The notes: generated by a model not told the origin, from the sequence alone. A DNA stretch of 12,531 nt from Candidatus Omnitrophota bacterium (GCA_022013205.1 JAKLQT010000029.1:1-12531), one strand, 5' to 3'; numbered from the stretch's first letter, positions 1 to 5,945 are shown. Program-made: numbers and translations.

Positions 1-69
1 CACGAACGGGATTGAACCGTTGACCTCATCCTTACCAAGGATGTGCTCTGCCGACTGAGCTACAGCAGC
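1..69 (-). tRNA. tRNA-Thr (anticodon GGU), 3' end cut by the window edge
   Basis: Read on the minus strand, this folds as a tRNA. The acceptor 5' strand is GCTGCTG, followed by T8 A9. The D-arm is GCTC/GAGC. The anticodon stem CATCC/GGATG encloses the loop TTGGTAA, which gives anticodon GGU (threonine, ACC/ACU). The variable loop is AGGTC, and the T-arm AACGG/CCGTT encloses TTCAATC. The last seven or so bases, including the discriminator, lie outside the window. One oddity is that the four visible bases of the 3' acceptor strand (CGTG) pair poorly with the 5' strand: one G-C and one G-U pair, then two mismatches. The rest of the cloverleaf is perfect. A consensus promoter lies upstream. Confidence 0.88.
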
Positions 70-129
70 GCTTTTTAGGCGCCCACCGTATTTAGAAAAT
101 ATAAAAAATTTATGAAGCGTAAAGTTTAA

Positions 130-157
130 AATATACCATAAAAAAAATTCTTGTCAA
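130..157 (-). promoter_or_regulatory. Sigma70-type promoter of tRNA-Thr
   Basis: On the minus strand a perfect -35 TTGACA (152-157) is followed after 16 bases by TATATT (130-135). Transcription would start near 123, leaving a leader of about 50 nt before the mature tRNA. The tRNA is the only gene in reach. The stretch from 70 to 225 is otherwise AT-rich with no gene seen. Confidence 0.65.
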
Positions 158-225
158 GTATTTTTTTAATTTTAACCAAGGAAGGGAATGTTTCCAGAAG
201 TTTTAATAACTTTTTCTGCGAGTCT

Positions 226-594
226 TTACTGCCCTAGTTTTTTCCGAATTATTTCAAATAATTGTTCCCTATCTACCGGTTTTACCAGATACTCATTGAT
301 CCCTTCTATCGCAAAGAGTTCTCTCATGCCTTCCTGCGCGGAAAACACAATGATCGGCATGCCCTTTGTCTGCTCATCGTAGCGGATCTGCTTAGCAACT
401 GTAAATCCGTCGAGACCAGGCATTATAATATCAAGCAGAACCAAATCCGGCCCGGTTTCCTTAATCATGCCAAGAGCCTGCGAACTGTCGCTCACAAAAG
501 ACACCGCATATCCCTTTGTTTCCAAAAACTTTTTCATTTCCGACGCTGATGCTACATCATCTTCTACAATAACAATCTTCTTCCCTGTGTCCAA
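226..594 (-). CDS. Stand-alone CheY-like response regulator receiver protein
   Basis: This encodes a single receiver (REC) domain and nothing else. The acidic pair is D12-D13 in VIVEDD, the phospho-acceptor is D55 in LVLLDIIMPG, the switch serine is S85 in IVFSA, and the conserved lysine is K105 in LVKPV (TTG-start numbering, 122 aa). No output domain follows, so it probably works by protein-protein contact or in a phosphorelay. No histidine kinase is in the window. An in-frame GTG at 616-618 would add eight residues. However, a good ribosome binding site (AAGGAG, 600-605) sits 5 nt before TTG 592-594, and the promoter upstream would place that GTG almost at the transcript end. I therefore prefer the TTG start. 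Fold and family are certain; the partner is unknown. Confidence 0.92.
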   Translation of the reverse strand: MDTGKKIVIVEDDVASASEMKKFLETKGYAVSFVSDSSQALGMIKETGPDLVLLDIIMPGLDGFTVAKQIRYDEQTKGMPIIVFSAQEGMRELFAIEGINEYLVKPVDREQLFEIIRKKLGQ

Positions 595-631
595 GTTTTC
601 TCCTTCTTTGATTAGCACCTTAGAAAGTGTT

Positions 632-660
632 ATATTAACAAAAAATACTTTTTAAGTCAA
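632..660 (-). promoter_or_regulatory. Probable promoter of the receiver-domain gene
   Basis: On the minus strand TTGACT (655-660) is followed by a 17-nt spacer and TAATAT (632-637), an overlapping weaker match being TATAAC (629-634). The predicted start is near 625. That leaves a leader of about 30 nt containing the AAGGAG site before TTG 594, which supports the shorter protein start. Confidence 0.45.
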
Positions 661-706
661 TTTTTTTCTTTTTTTAAGTCCTTGGCCCATTGCCACAGGC
701 AAAGGT

Positions 707-1135
707 TTACCAAAAAAGCACCTTATCATTGATCTGAATGTTATTTTCATCCATCCACCCTGCATTTACCTCAAGAGCATACTTAGCCGCTTTAGCAGGC
801 TTATAACGGATCTGCGTGTCCAGCGGGATCATCTGCTGAATATCAACTATTGTATTATTACCGTCAATAAAAGCTATGTCCAAGGGGATATAAGTATCTT
901 TCATCCAGAAACTATGAAAATCTTCCTCTTTAAATATAAAAAGCATTCCACGGTTTTTCTTAAGGCAAGATCTGTGCTGCAGTCCTTTCTGTCTTTGCAC
1001 TCGAGTCTTTGCAACCTCTACAATGATCAGCCTGGAATTGACAACCAGAATCCGCACAGGAGAAACCAAGTATAACAGGATAACCGTAAAAACACACCCA
1101 AAGACAATTAAAATGATCTTTTTTTTCTTTAACAT
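707..1135 (-). CDS. DUF192 family protein, membrane-anchored
   Basis: This 142-aa protein has an N-terminal signal anchor (about residues 6-24, after a run of lysines) and then a complete DUF192 (COG1430) domain. Family landmarks are visible in order: VEVAKTRVQRQKGL (39-52), GMLFIF (63-68), FWMKDT (76-81), IPLDIAF (83-89) and ALEVNAGW (120-127). The domain should lie outside the cytoplasmic membrane. The biochemical role of DUF192 proteins is not established. The gene starts 19 nt after the stop of the thioredoxin-like lipoprotein gene on the same strand, so the two are likely co-transcribed. The Shine-Dalgarno match before ATG 1133-1135 is weak. I saw no convincing terminator after the stop: a short TTGCC/GGCAA hairpin at 691-703 lacks a U-tract. 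Confidence 0.93.
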   Translation of the reverse strand: MLKKKKIILIVFGCVFTVILLYLVSPVRILVVNSRLIIVEVAKTRVQRQKGLQHRSCLKKNRGMLFIFKEEDFHSFWMKDTYIPLDIAFIDGNNTIVDIQQMIPLDTQIRYKPAKAAKYALEVNAGWMDENNIQINDKVLFW

Positions 1136-1154
1136 CTTGTGTGAAAAAACATAG

Positions 1155-1571
1155 TTATTGCGCCTTTAATGCAGTTTCCATATGTTTTAAAAATTCCTCT
1201 GGAGGTAAATACCCCGCAATAGTGTCCATCACTTTACCCTCTGATGTCAGGAACACGGTTGTCGGCAATCCCCTAATCTTGTAATTTTTCGCCACATCAG
1301 GCTGCTTAGACGTATCAATTTTAACGCAAATAAATTTCTTTGCCAGCTCAGCGACTTTCAGATTCGCATAGGTATCCGTATCCATTCGCCGGCACCAGCT
1401 GCACCAATCCGCATAAAAATCTATAAACATCGGATTCCCCCTATACTTAGCCAAATCCTGCGCTGCAGGTAAGTCGGTGATCCAATCAATGCTGCCCTTG
1501 GCCCCCTGGGTTACTGCTTGATCACACCCTATTATTAAAAATAATCCTATTAAAAGTGCTATTTTTCTCAT
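1155..1571 (-). CDS. Thioredoxin-like lipoprotein (thiol-disulfide oxidoreductase)
   Basis: This 138-aa protein has a short lipoprotein signal peptide with the lipobox I13-I14-G15-C16, so it should be lipidated at C16 and face the periplasm. The thioredoxin fold follows: FIDFYADWC with the redox motif C57-S58-W59-C60, and the cis-proline P103 in IRGLPTTVFL. WCxWC and the RGLPT segment resemble thioredoxin_7 and DsbD C-terminal-domain proteins. A role in reducing or exchanging disulfides in exported proteins is inferred. The upstream neighbour is a putative 57-aa membrane peptide (14 nt gap), and the downstream neighbour is the DUF192 gene. Only a weak GCGGG-type site precedes ATG 1569-1571. 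Fold and lipidation are clear; the substrate is unknown. Confidence 0.93.
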   Translation of the reverse strand: MRKIALLIGLFLIIGCDQAVTQGAKGSIDWITDLPAAQDLAKYRGNPMFIDFYADWCSWCRRMDTDTYANLKVAELAKKFICVKIDTSKQPDVAKNYKIRGLPTTVFLTSEGKVMDTIAGYLPPEEFLKHMETALKAQ

Positions 1572-1585
1572 CTGGTACCCGCTTA

Positions 1586-1759
1586 CTATAAAATTCTGTT
1601 ATAAATAAACATCCAATATGCCAGAAAATAAACTAATTCAATAAAAAAGCAATAAATTTTTTTATACCTGATTTTTTGAAGAACATAAATATTTATAATT
1701 AAAAACCCGGTCAGAAAAGTAACGGATATAACTATAGATTTTAAGAACATCTTAAGCAT
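1586..1759 (-). CDS. Putative 57-aa two-helix membrane peptide, possibly leaderless
   Basis: I do not recognise this protein. The minus-strand frame from ATG 1757-1759 to TAG 1586-1588 encodes 57 residues beginning MLKMFLKSIVISVTFL. It has two hydrophobic segments (about 8-27 and 37-53) separated by the basic turn QKIRYKK, which fits a small hairpin membrane protein. There is no Shine-Dalgarno site. Instead, a strong promoter ends only 6 nt before the ATG, so transcription should begin at or next to the start codon, as in leaderless mRNAs. An internal ATG at 1748-1750 is an alternative start. It would be the first gene of an operon with the thioredoxin lipoprotein 14 nt downstream. AT-rich noncoding DNA easily mimics hydrophobic codons, so this may instead be a 5' leader. 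Confidence 0.42.
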   Translation of the reverse strand: MLKMFLKSIVISVTFLTGFLIINIYVLQKIRYKKIYCFFIELVYFLAYWMFIYNRIL

Positions 1760-1765
1760 TGTTTT

Positions 1766-1794
1766 ATTTTAACGCATAGCGAAATCAGTGTCAA
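1766..1794 (-). promoter_or_regulatory. Strong promoter of the thioredoxin lipoprotein/DUF192 operon
   Basis: On the minus strand a perfect TTGACA (1789-1794) is followed by a 17-nt spacer and TAAAAT (1766-1771). The expected start is near 1759-1760, which coincides with the ATG of the 57-aa frame. If that frame is not translated, the thioredoxin mRNA would have a leader of almost 190 nt. Confidence 0.65.
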
Positions 1795-1833
1795 GAAAAG
1801 GCCGCTATTGTCAAATCACCAATACACGCTGCT

Positions 1834-2472
1834 TCAAAATCTTGAGCGTACTTGTTTAACTTTCTTTATCAGAGTAAGTAAGGAATCTTTTATGCTTTGA
1901 AAATCGCCTGCATGTATTTGCTTGAGATCAAAAACGCTGGATCCTACGGCAACTGCCTGCGCGCCGCAAGTAAAATATTCTGTTATGTTCTCCAGCCGTA
2001 CACCGCCTACAGCCATGAGCAGCATATCATTAAATGGCCCCAGCAATTCCCTGATGTATTTCGGCCCGAAAAAAGACGCAGGGAAAACCTTAACCATTGC
2101 CGCGCCCTGGCTCCAGGCACTGTGGATTTCCTGAGGGGTCAAAGCACCGGGAAAAACCGGGATATTATTTTGTTTACAATAGCGCATTATTTCTGGAATA
2201 CAGCAAGGTGAGACAATAAAAGAAGCACCTGCGTGCAAGGCAGTTTCTAAATCTGCCATAGTTAATACCGTACCCGCGCCTATATTCAGGCGCTTACCAG
2301 CTAACTTTGACATTTTTTTTATCAGCGATCCTGCATCAGGAGTATTCATTGTGATCTCTACGGTATTCATACCCGAGAGCACAATCGTCTCCGTAAGCCT
2401 TTCAAGTATCGGGAGTTTCACGCCTCTTAAAATGCCCATAAGCGGCATTTCTTTAAATCTTTTCATGTCCAT
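1834..2472 (-). CDS. KDPG/KHG aldolase family protein (class I pyruvate aldolase)
   Basis: This belongs to the Eda/KdgA family of (beta/alpha)8-barrel aldolases, which cleave 2-keto-3-deoxy-6-phosphogluconate or 4-hydroxy-2-oxoglutarate to pyruvate plus an aldehyde. Visible landmarks (212-aa form) are MGILRG (11-16), the catalytic glutamate E39 in VEITMNT, GAGTVL (65-70), the Schiff-base lysine K128 in MVKVFPAS, and the phosphate-site-like GGV and VAVGSS near 156-179. The arginine that follows the catalytic Glu in E. coli Eda (LEVTLRT) is asparagine here, so substrate choice is open. The gene follows the HMGL-like aldolase gene closely in one operon. The start is uncertain: GTG 2479-2481 (4 nt after the upstream stop), ATG 2470-2472 (used here) and ATG 2464-2466 all lack a clear Shine-Dalgarno site. 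Confidence 0.92.
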   Translation of the reverse strand: MDMKRFKEMPLMGILRGVKLPILERLTETIVLSGMNTVEITMNTPDAGSLIKKMSKLAGKRLNIGAGTVLTMADLETALHAGASFIVSPCCIPEIMRYCKQNNIPVFPGALTPQEIHSAWSQGAAMVKVFPASFFGPKYIRELLGPFNDMLLMAVGGVRLENITEYFTCGAQAVAVGSSVFDLKQIHAGDFQSIKDSLLTLIKKVKQVRSRF

Positions 2473-2485
2473 CGCATACACTTGA

Positions 2486-3436
2486 TTACTCTACTTCTGT
2501 AATGGTAAGGCTTTCAAAAAACTCGCGATAATCTTCCTTCTGTTCGCTACTACGCAGGGCCATTGCCGCACGCGGATGTTCATTAAGCATACCTGTAATC
2601 GCATAAGGAATAATATATCCCCATTCTATCTTATCTCTAAGCGGAATAAATTCTTTTGAGATAACATCAAGAACAGGGCGTATATTGAATTTAGGGTTTT
2701 TCAGGAAACCGATAAGCAATTCCAGGGGACAATTCCCTGCGGCGCGGCCAATACCGAAGATAGTACCGTCAAGATAATTCACCCCGTGTATTATTGCCTC
2801 AATTGTATTGCTAAAAGCAAGCTGCTGGTTATTATGGCCATGCATGCCTACTTCTTTTGTTTTTAGAATACTCTTGAATTTCTTTACCAGAAACTCTGTG
2901 CTCTCCTGATAAAGCGATCCGAAGCTGTCCACAATATAGATAACATCAGCCTTTGCTTCTTCTTCAAGCTGATGCAGGGCCTCAGACAGTTCATTATCCA
3001 GTGTGCGGGAAATTGCCATGATGTTAATCGCAGTCTCATATCCCATTTGCGAAAATTCATTGACCAGGGCTATAGCCTTATCTACATCCTTTGCGTAAGA
3101 GGCCACTCTGATCATGTCAACAGGGCTCTCCTTTGCCGGTTTAATATCTTCCATGTCTACGCGGCCGACATCGGCCATCACCGATATTTTCGTATTTGAT
3201 TCTATGCCGTCAATAACTTTACTGAGAACATCATCATCGCAAAACTTCCATTTCCCGTATTCGCTTGAGGAAAATATCTTTTTCGAATTCTTATATCCCA
3301 CTTCCATGTAATCAACACCGGCTTCAGATAATGCCTTATAGACTACACGCACAAAGCGTTCGTCAAAATCATGATTATTGATTAACCCCCCGTCACGAAT
3401 CGTGCAATCAAGAACTTTAATTTGCGGCCTGAACAT
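2486..3436 (-). CDS. HMGL-like (DRE-TIM) aldolase/lyase family protein
   Basis: This 316-aa DRE-TIM metallolyase-fold protein is related to 4-hydroxy-2-oxovalerate aldolases and HMG-CoA lyases. The metal and active-site signatures are D10-C-T-I-R14-D15-G-G near the N-terminus and H199-G-H201-N-N. Further family-like segments are GRAAGNCPLE (230-239) and a C-terminal GYIIPY...NEHPRAAMALR (273-295). BphI-type 4-hydroxy-2-oxovalerate aldolases have a catalytic His four residues after the Arg (RDGxH); here that position is Leu18 (RDGGL). The exact reaction therefore cannot be transferred. Carbon-carbon cleavage or formation involving pyruvate is a reasonable inference. ATG 3434-3436 has an excellent site, AAGGAGGT (3444-3451), 7 nt away. 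It is the first gene of an operon with the KDPG-aldolase-like gene. Confidence 0.9.
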   Translation of the reverse strand: MFRPQIKVLDCTIRDGGLINNHDFDERFVRVVYKALSEAGVDYMEVGYKNSKKIFSSSEYGKWKFCDDDVLSKVIDGIESNTKISVMADVGRVDMEDIKPAKESPVDMIRVASYAKDVDKAIALVNEFSQMGYETAINIMAISRTLDNELSEALHQLEEEAKADVIYIVDSFGSLYQESTEFLVKKFKSILKTKEVGMHGHNNQQLAFSNTIEAIIHGVNYLDGTIFGIGRAAGNCPLELLIGFLKNPKFNIRPVLDVISKEFIPLRDKIEWGYIIPYAITGMLNEHPRAAMALRSSEQKEDYREFFESLTITEVE

Positions 3437-3451
3437 ATTAATTACCTCCTT

Positions 3452-3480
3452 AATTCACCTCTTCTACGACGAGGTGAATT
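3452..3480. promoter_or_regulatory. Perfect 10-bp inverted repeat abutting the RBS of the aldolase operon
   Basis: AATTCACCTC (3452-3461) and GAGGTGAATT (3471-3480) are exact inverted copies separated by 9 nt. In the mRNA they form a hairpin ending directly at the AAGGAGGT ribosome binding site. The ACCUC of the 5' arm could also pair with GAGGU inside that site. It could be a repressor operator, a translational control hairpin, or both. Confidence 0.6.
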
Positions 3481-3533
3481 GACCTCGAACGCATGTGAGA
3501 GGGTTTCCAATTAAAATTAATCTAAGGAAAGAT

Positions 3534-3563
3534 ATTTTAACAGATAATAAAGGGCTCTGACAA
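3534..3563 (-). promoter_or_regulatory. Possible promoter of the aldolase operon
   Basis: On the minus strand TTGTCA (3558-3563) is followed after 18 nt by TAAAAT (3534-3539). The start would be near 3527, giving a leader of about 90 nt that contains the inverted repeat. The match is fair, not strong. I see no gene in 3564-3660. Confidence 0.38.
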
Positions 3564-3660
3564 GGAAAAATAAAAATAGCTTATCTAGTCCTCTTCAATC
3601 ATTAGTTTTGATTAAGCAAATACTCCTGTCTCCAGCATCACCCATAAAGCTTGGTTTGTC

Positions 3661-3699
3661 AAAGATAAGGGGCTCCGATTTACGGAACCCCTTATCTTT
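3661..3699 (-). terminator. Long hairpin after the SPFH gene pair
   Basis: AAAGATAAGGGGCTCCG (3661-3677) pairs with CGGAACCCCTTATCTTT (3683-3699), giving a 17-bp stem with one C-A mismatch and a 5-nt ATTTA loop. It lies about 20 nt past the stop of the lipoprotein SPFH gene, the usual terminator position. On the minus strand the stem ends in CTTATCTTT, with no long U-run after it. It may therefore be a weak intrinsic terminator or an mRNA-stabilising 3' hairpin. Confidence 0.65.
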
Positions 3700-3717
3700 C
3701 AAAATGTTATTATATAA

Positions 3718-4770
3718 TTAGTTTTGTTTCTGTGCTGCTTTTTGTACGCCATATGTCCTAAGCAGATCATTGACATTGGTTGTTTTCAGATCCATACCAC
3801 TTGTCTCTGAAAACGGCAGTAAGTAGATCGGTTTGCCTATGAGAGCCTCGGCCATTTTCAGCTTGACCATGGTAATACCGCCTGAATTATTCAAAGCCTC
3901 AACTGTCTTCTCAATACCCTTTGCCTCAGCAATGCCTTCGATCTCAATAGCCTTGGCAATGCGGCTCTCCTGCTCATAATAGGCGTCTGCTTCAATCTTT
4001 TCTTTTGCAAATTCACCATCAGCAGCAGCGACCATCTGGTTCACTTCTCCCTGCGACTGCTGCAGCTTTTGCTTATACTCCTCAACCGTTGCATTTACCT
4101 CAGACTTAAAGCGTTCTGCCATCTGATCCGCTACCTTTTTCTCCTCTATTGCTTTTTGATAAGCTGGATTAAACCGGTAATCCTTAGACAGCACGCTTTC
4201 TACGATTACTCCGTATGCACTGAGCTGCTCATTGAGCAATGCTATAGCCTTGTCGGCTTTTTCTGTGCGCTTATTAGCAACATAGAAATCCTCGGTCTTC
4301 AACTCACCGAAAAGATCACGAGTTATATTGCGTGAGATCGGCCGCACAACTTTTTCTTCAAGCTCCAGGTTATCTTTAGCCACGTACTCTAAGATATAAG
4401 GCGCTTTATCCGGGATAATACGATAGGCAATGATAACATCAAGGCTGATATCATTTCCGTCTATGGTCTTAAACAACACATCGTCCGGGCCGTAATGCGC
4501 TCCCTGGCCCTTCTTAATGGTCATCTCCATATTCCTGAGCTTTGTATCAAAAGTGTGCCAATCGTTTATCAGTGGCGGGAAGAAAAATGTCGTACCTGGG
4601 GCGTAAATTTTCTGCATTACCCCTTTTTTTACAAACGGCGACCATTTAATTGTCCGCACGCCAACCTCAGTTGACTGGGTTGAATGCGGCATGCATCCGG
4701 AAACACTTACTGCTATATATACTAAAAGGAGGCTCAAAGTGAACTTTATCATTTTTATTTTGTTTTTCAT
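3718..4770 (-). CDS. SPFH/band-7 domain protein with a lipoprotein signal
   Basis: This 350-aa member of the stomatin/prohibitin/flotillin/HflK-C (SPFH) superfamily starts with a signal peptide (K-rich, hydrophobic 9-22) ending in the lipobox V23-S24-G25-C26. The mature protein would be lipid-anchored outside the cytoplasmic membrane; residue +2 is Met, not the inner-membrane-retaining Asp of the E. coli rule. The SPFH domain spans about 35-205 (VGVRTIKWSPF, DGNDISLDVIIAYRI, RNITRDLFGEL). A long charged helical or coiled-coil stretch follows (about 205-292), then LKMAEALIGKPIYLLP (304-319) and a C-terminal LLRTYGV. The start overlaps the stop of the upstream SPFH gene (ATGA), with AAGGGGG 9 nt before it. 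A lipidated SPFH protein is unusual; an uncleaved signal anchor is the alternative. Confidence 0.88.
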   Translation of the reverse strand: MKNKIKMIKFTLSLLLVYIAVSVSGCMPHSTQSTEVGVRTIKWSPFVKKGVMQKIYAPGTTFFFPPLINDWHTFDTKLRNMEMTIKKGQGAHYGPDDVLFKTIDGNDISLDVIIAYRIIPDKAPYILEYVAKDNLELEEKVVRPISRNITRDLFGELKTEDFYVANKRTEKADKAIALLNEQLSAYGVIVESVLSKDYRFNPAYQKAIEEKKVADQMAERFKSEVNATVEEYKQKLQQSQGEVNQMVAAADGEFAKEKIEADAYYEQESRIAKAIEIEGIAEAKGIEKTVEALNNSGGITMVKLKMAEALIGKPIYLLPFSETSGMDLKTTNVNDLLRTYGVQKAAQKQN

Positions 4771-5909
4771 TGCTGCCCACCCCCTTTTACACCAAAAAGT
4801 TCCATGTTTTTGTCCAAATCTAACGGATTAAAGCCGTTCGGCCCGCTGGAAGAAAGCATAATAACATTAAGCCCTTTCAGCACCTCTGCCATTTTTAATC
4901 CCACAAGCTTATCCGAACCTTTTTGCTGATACGCATTATTTATAAGCTCTTTCTTTTTTGCCTCTGCGAGTTTTATCATTAGATTTGCTTCCGCATGCTT
5001 GGTTCTAACATAAAGATCACGTTCTGAGTTTTTCTTAACCACATAGGCCTTTCCCTCTTCAAGCCGGATCTTCATATTGGCCTCTCCTTCTTCACGCACT
5101 TTTTTAACCAGCGCCTCCTCTCCTGTTGCCCTGGCCTTGGACATGTTGGTAAAAACCAGCTGGTCTTTCAGCTTTTTCTCTTCTATATTTCTCTGCAGCT
5201 CATCGCTGTATTTGAAATAGCGGATAAGCACGTAGTCCACTTTTATGCCTTTGGGCTCCAGTTCTCTGTTAAGCAGTTCCTTTGACTGCTGTGCTCTGGC
5301 TACACGCAGCGGGCTGTTAAAAAACTCCTCTGTGGTCATCTCCCCAAGTGTTTCTTTTAATTTCGGCTCCACCTTGGGAATAATTCCGTTAGTTTGATAC
5401 AGCAAACCAGGGCCTACGGTTGTAATTACTTTATACGGATTCACGATATGATAAAGTACGCTCACATCAACATCCACAAAAAATCCGTCTGAAGTTTGGA
5501 TGTGGGCTGCTTTTTCAAATCCGCCCTTTTGCTTCCTTTGCCCATAATATTCTTCAGGCGTCCGCGAAAGCCCTAAATTAAACTGGATGTTTTTTGCCTT
5601 GCTCTCCAGATAATCATTTAGTTCAAACACCTGCAGATCCTTTGGGAACCTGTGCATACGGTGTATGCCGAAAGGGGCAATAACATGAAACCCCGTGTTA
5701 TAAACCTTTTCCCTTACACCTGGATTAATGCCGATATTTACCTGTTTGATGGCAAATTCATTAGGCCGCACATAAAAGATGCAGTTGCCGAAAAATACCG
5801 CCAAAACAAACACGAGCAAAAAAGCTCTAATCAGCCACTTGAATATTTTTTCCACGTTTACCGCCTTCATCCTGCTCATCATTTTAATAAATTCTTCTTT
5901 TTCGTTCAT
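4767..5909 (-). CDS. SPFH/band-7 domain protein, single N-terminal transmembrane anchor
   Basis: This 380-aa SPFH protein has a short cytoplasmic N-terminus, one transmembrane helix (about 26-47) and an SPFH domain (about 47-235: FYVRPNEFAIKQVNIG, DGFFVDVDVSVLYHI, LGEMTTEEFF, GIKVDYVLIRYFKY). A charged helical stretch with EEG/AEA repeats follows (about 240-330), then LKMAEVLKGLNVIMLSSSG (338-356). Topology and architecture resemble HflK/HflC. It matches its downstream neighbour along the whole length, including the LKMAE(V/A)L segment and the terminal aromatic-GV motif. The two are thus paralogs, probably forming a hetero-oligomer. ATG 5907-5909 has AAGGGGG (5917-5923) 7 nt away. Neither ftsH nor another protease is nearby, so an HflKC-like role is only a guess. 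Confidence 0.92.
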   Translation of the reverse strand: MNEKEEFIKMMSRMKAVNVEKIFKWLIRAFLLVFVLAVFFGNCIFYVRPNEFAIKQVNIGINPGVREKVYNTGFHVIAPFGIHRMHRFPKDLQVFELNDYLESKAKNIQFNLGLSRTPEEYYGQRKQKGGFEKAAHIQTSDGFFVDVDVSVLYHIVNPYKVITTVGPGLLYQTNGIIPKVEPKLKETLGEMTTEEFFNSPLRVARAQQSKELLNRELEPKGIKVDYVLIRYFKYSDELQRNIEEKKLKDQLVFTNMSKARATGEEALVKKVREEGEANMKIRLEEGKAYVVKKNSERDLYVRTKHAEANLMIKLAEAKKKELINNAYQQKGSDKLVGLKMAEVLKGLNVIMLSSSGPNGFNPLDLDKNMELFGVKGGGQQ

Positions 5910-5928
5910 TCAAACACCCCCTTCTTCC

Positions 5929-5945
5929 AAAATCTTTAAGATTTT
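5929..5945. repeat. AT-rich palindrome upstream of the SPFH operon
   Basis: AAAATCTT-T-AAGATTTT is a perfect 8-bp inverted repeat with one central base, overlapping a second palindrome, ATTTTAAAAT (5941-5950). It lies 5 nt upstream of the ribosome binding site of the first SPFH gene. An operator role is possible, but AT-rich palindromes arise by chance. No convincing -35/-10 pair was found in 5946-6020. Confidence 0.3.

Noticed and set aside
3657..3662. A perfect minus-strand TTGACA next to the hairpin after the SPFH pair
   Set aside because: No -10-like hexamer lies 15-19 nt downstream (the sequence there is GC-containing and reads through AAGCTTTATGGG), and it overlaps the terminator-like stem.
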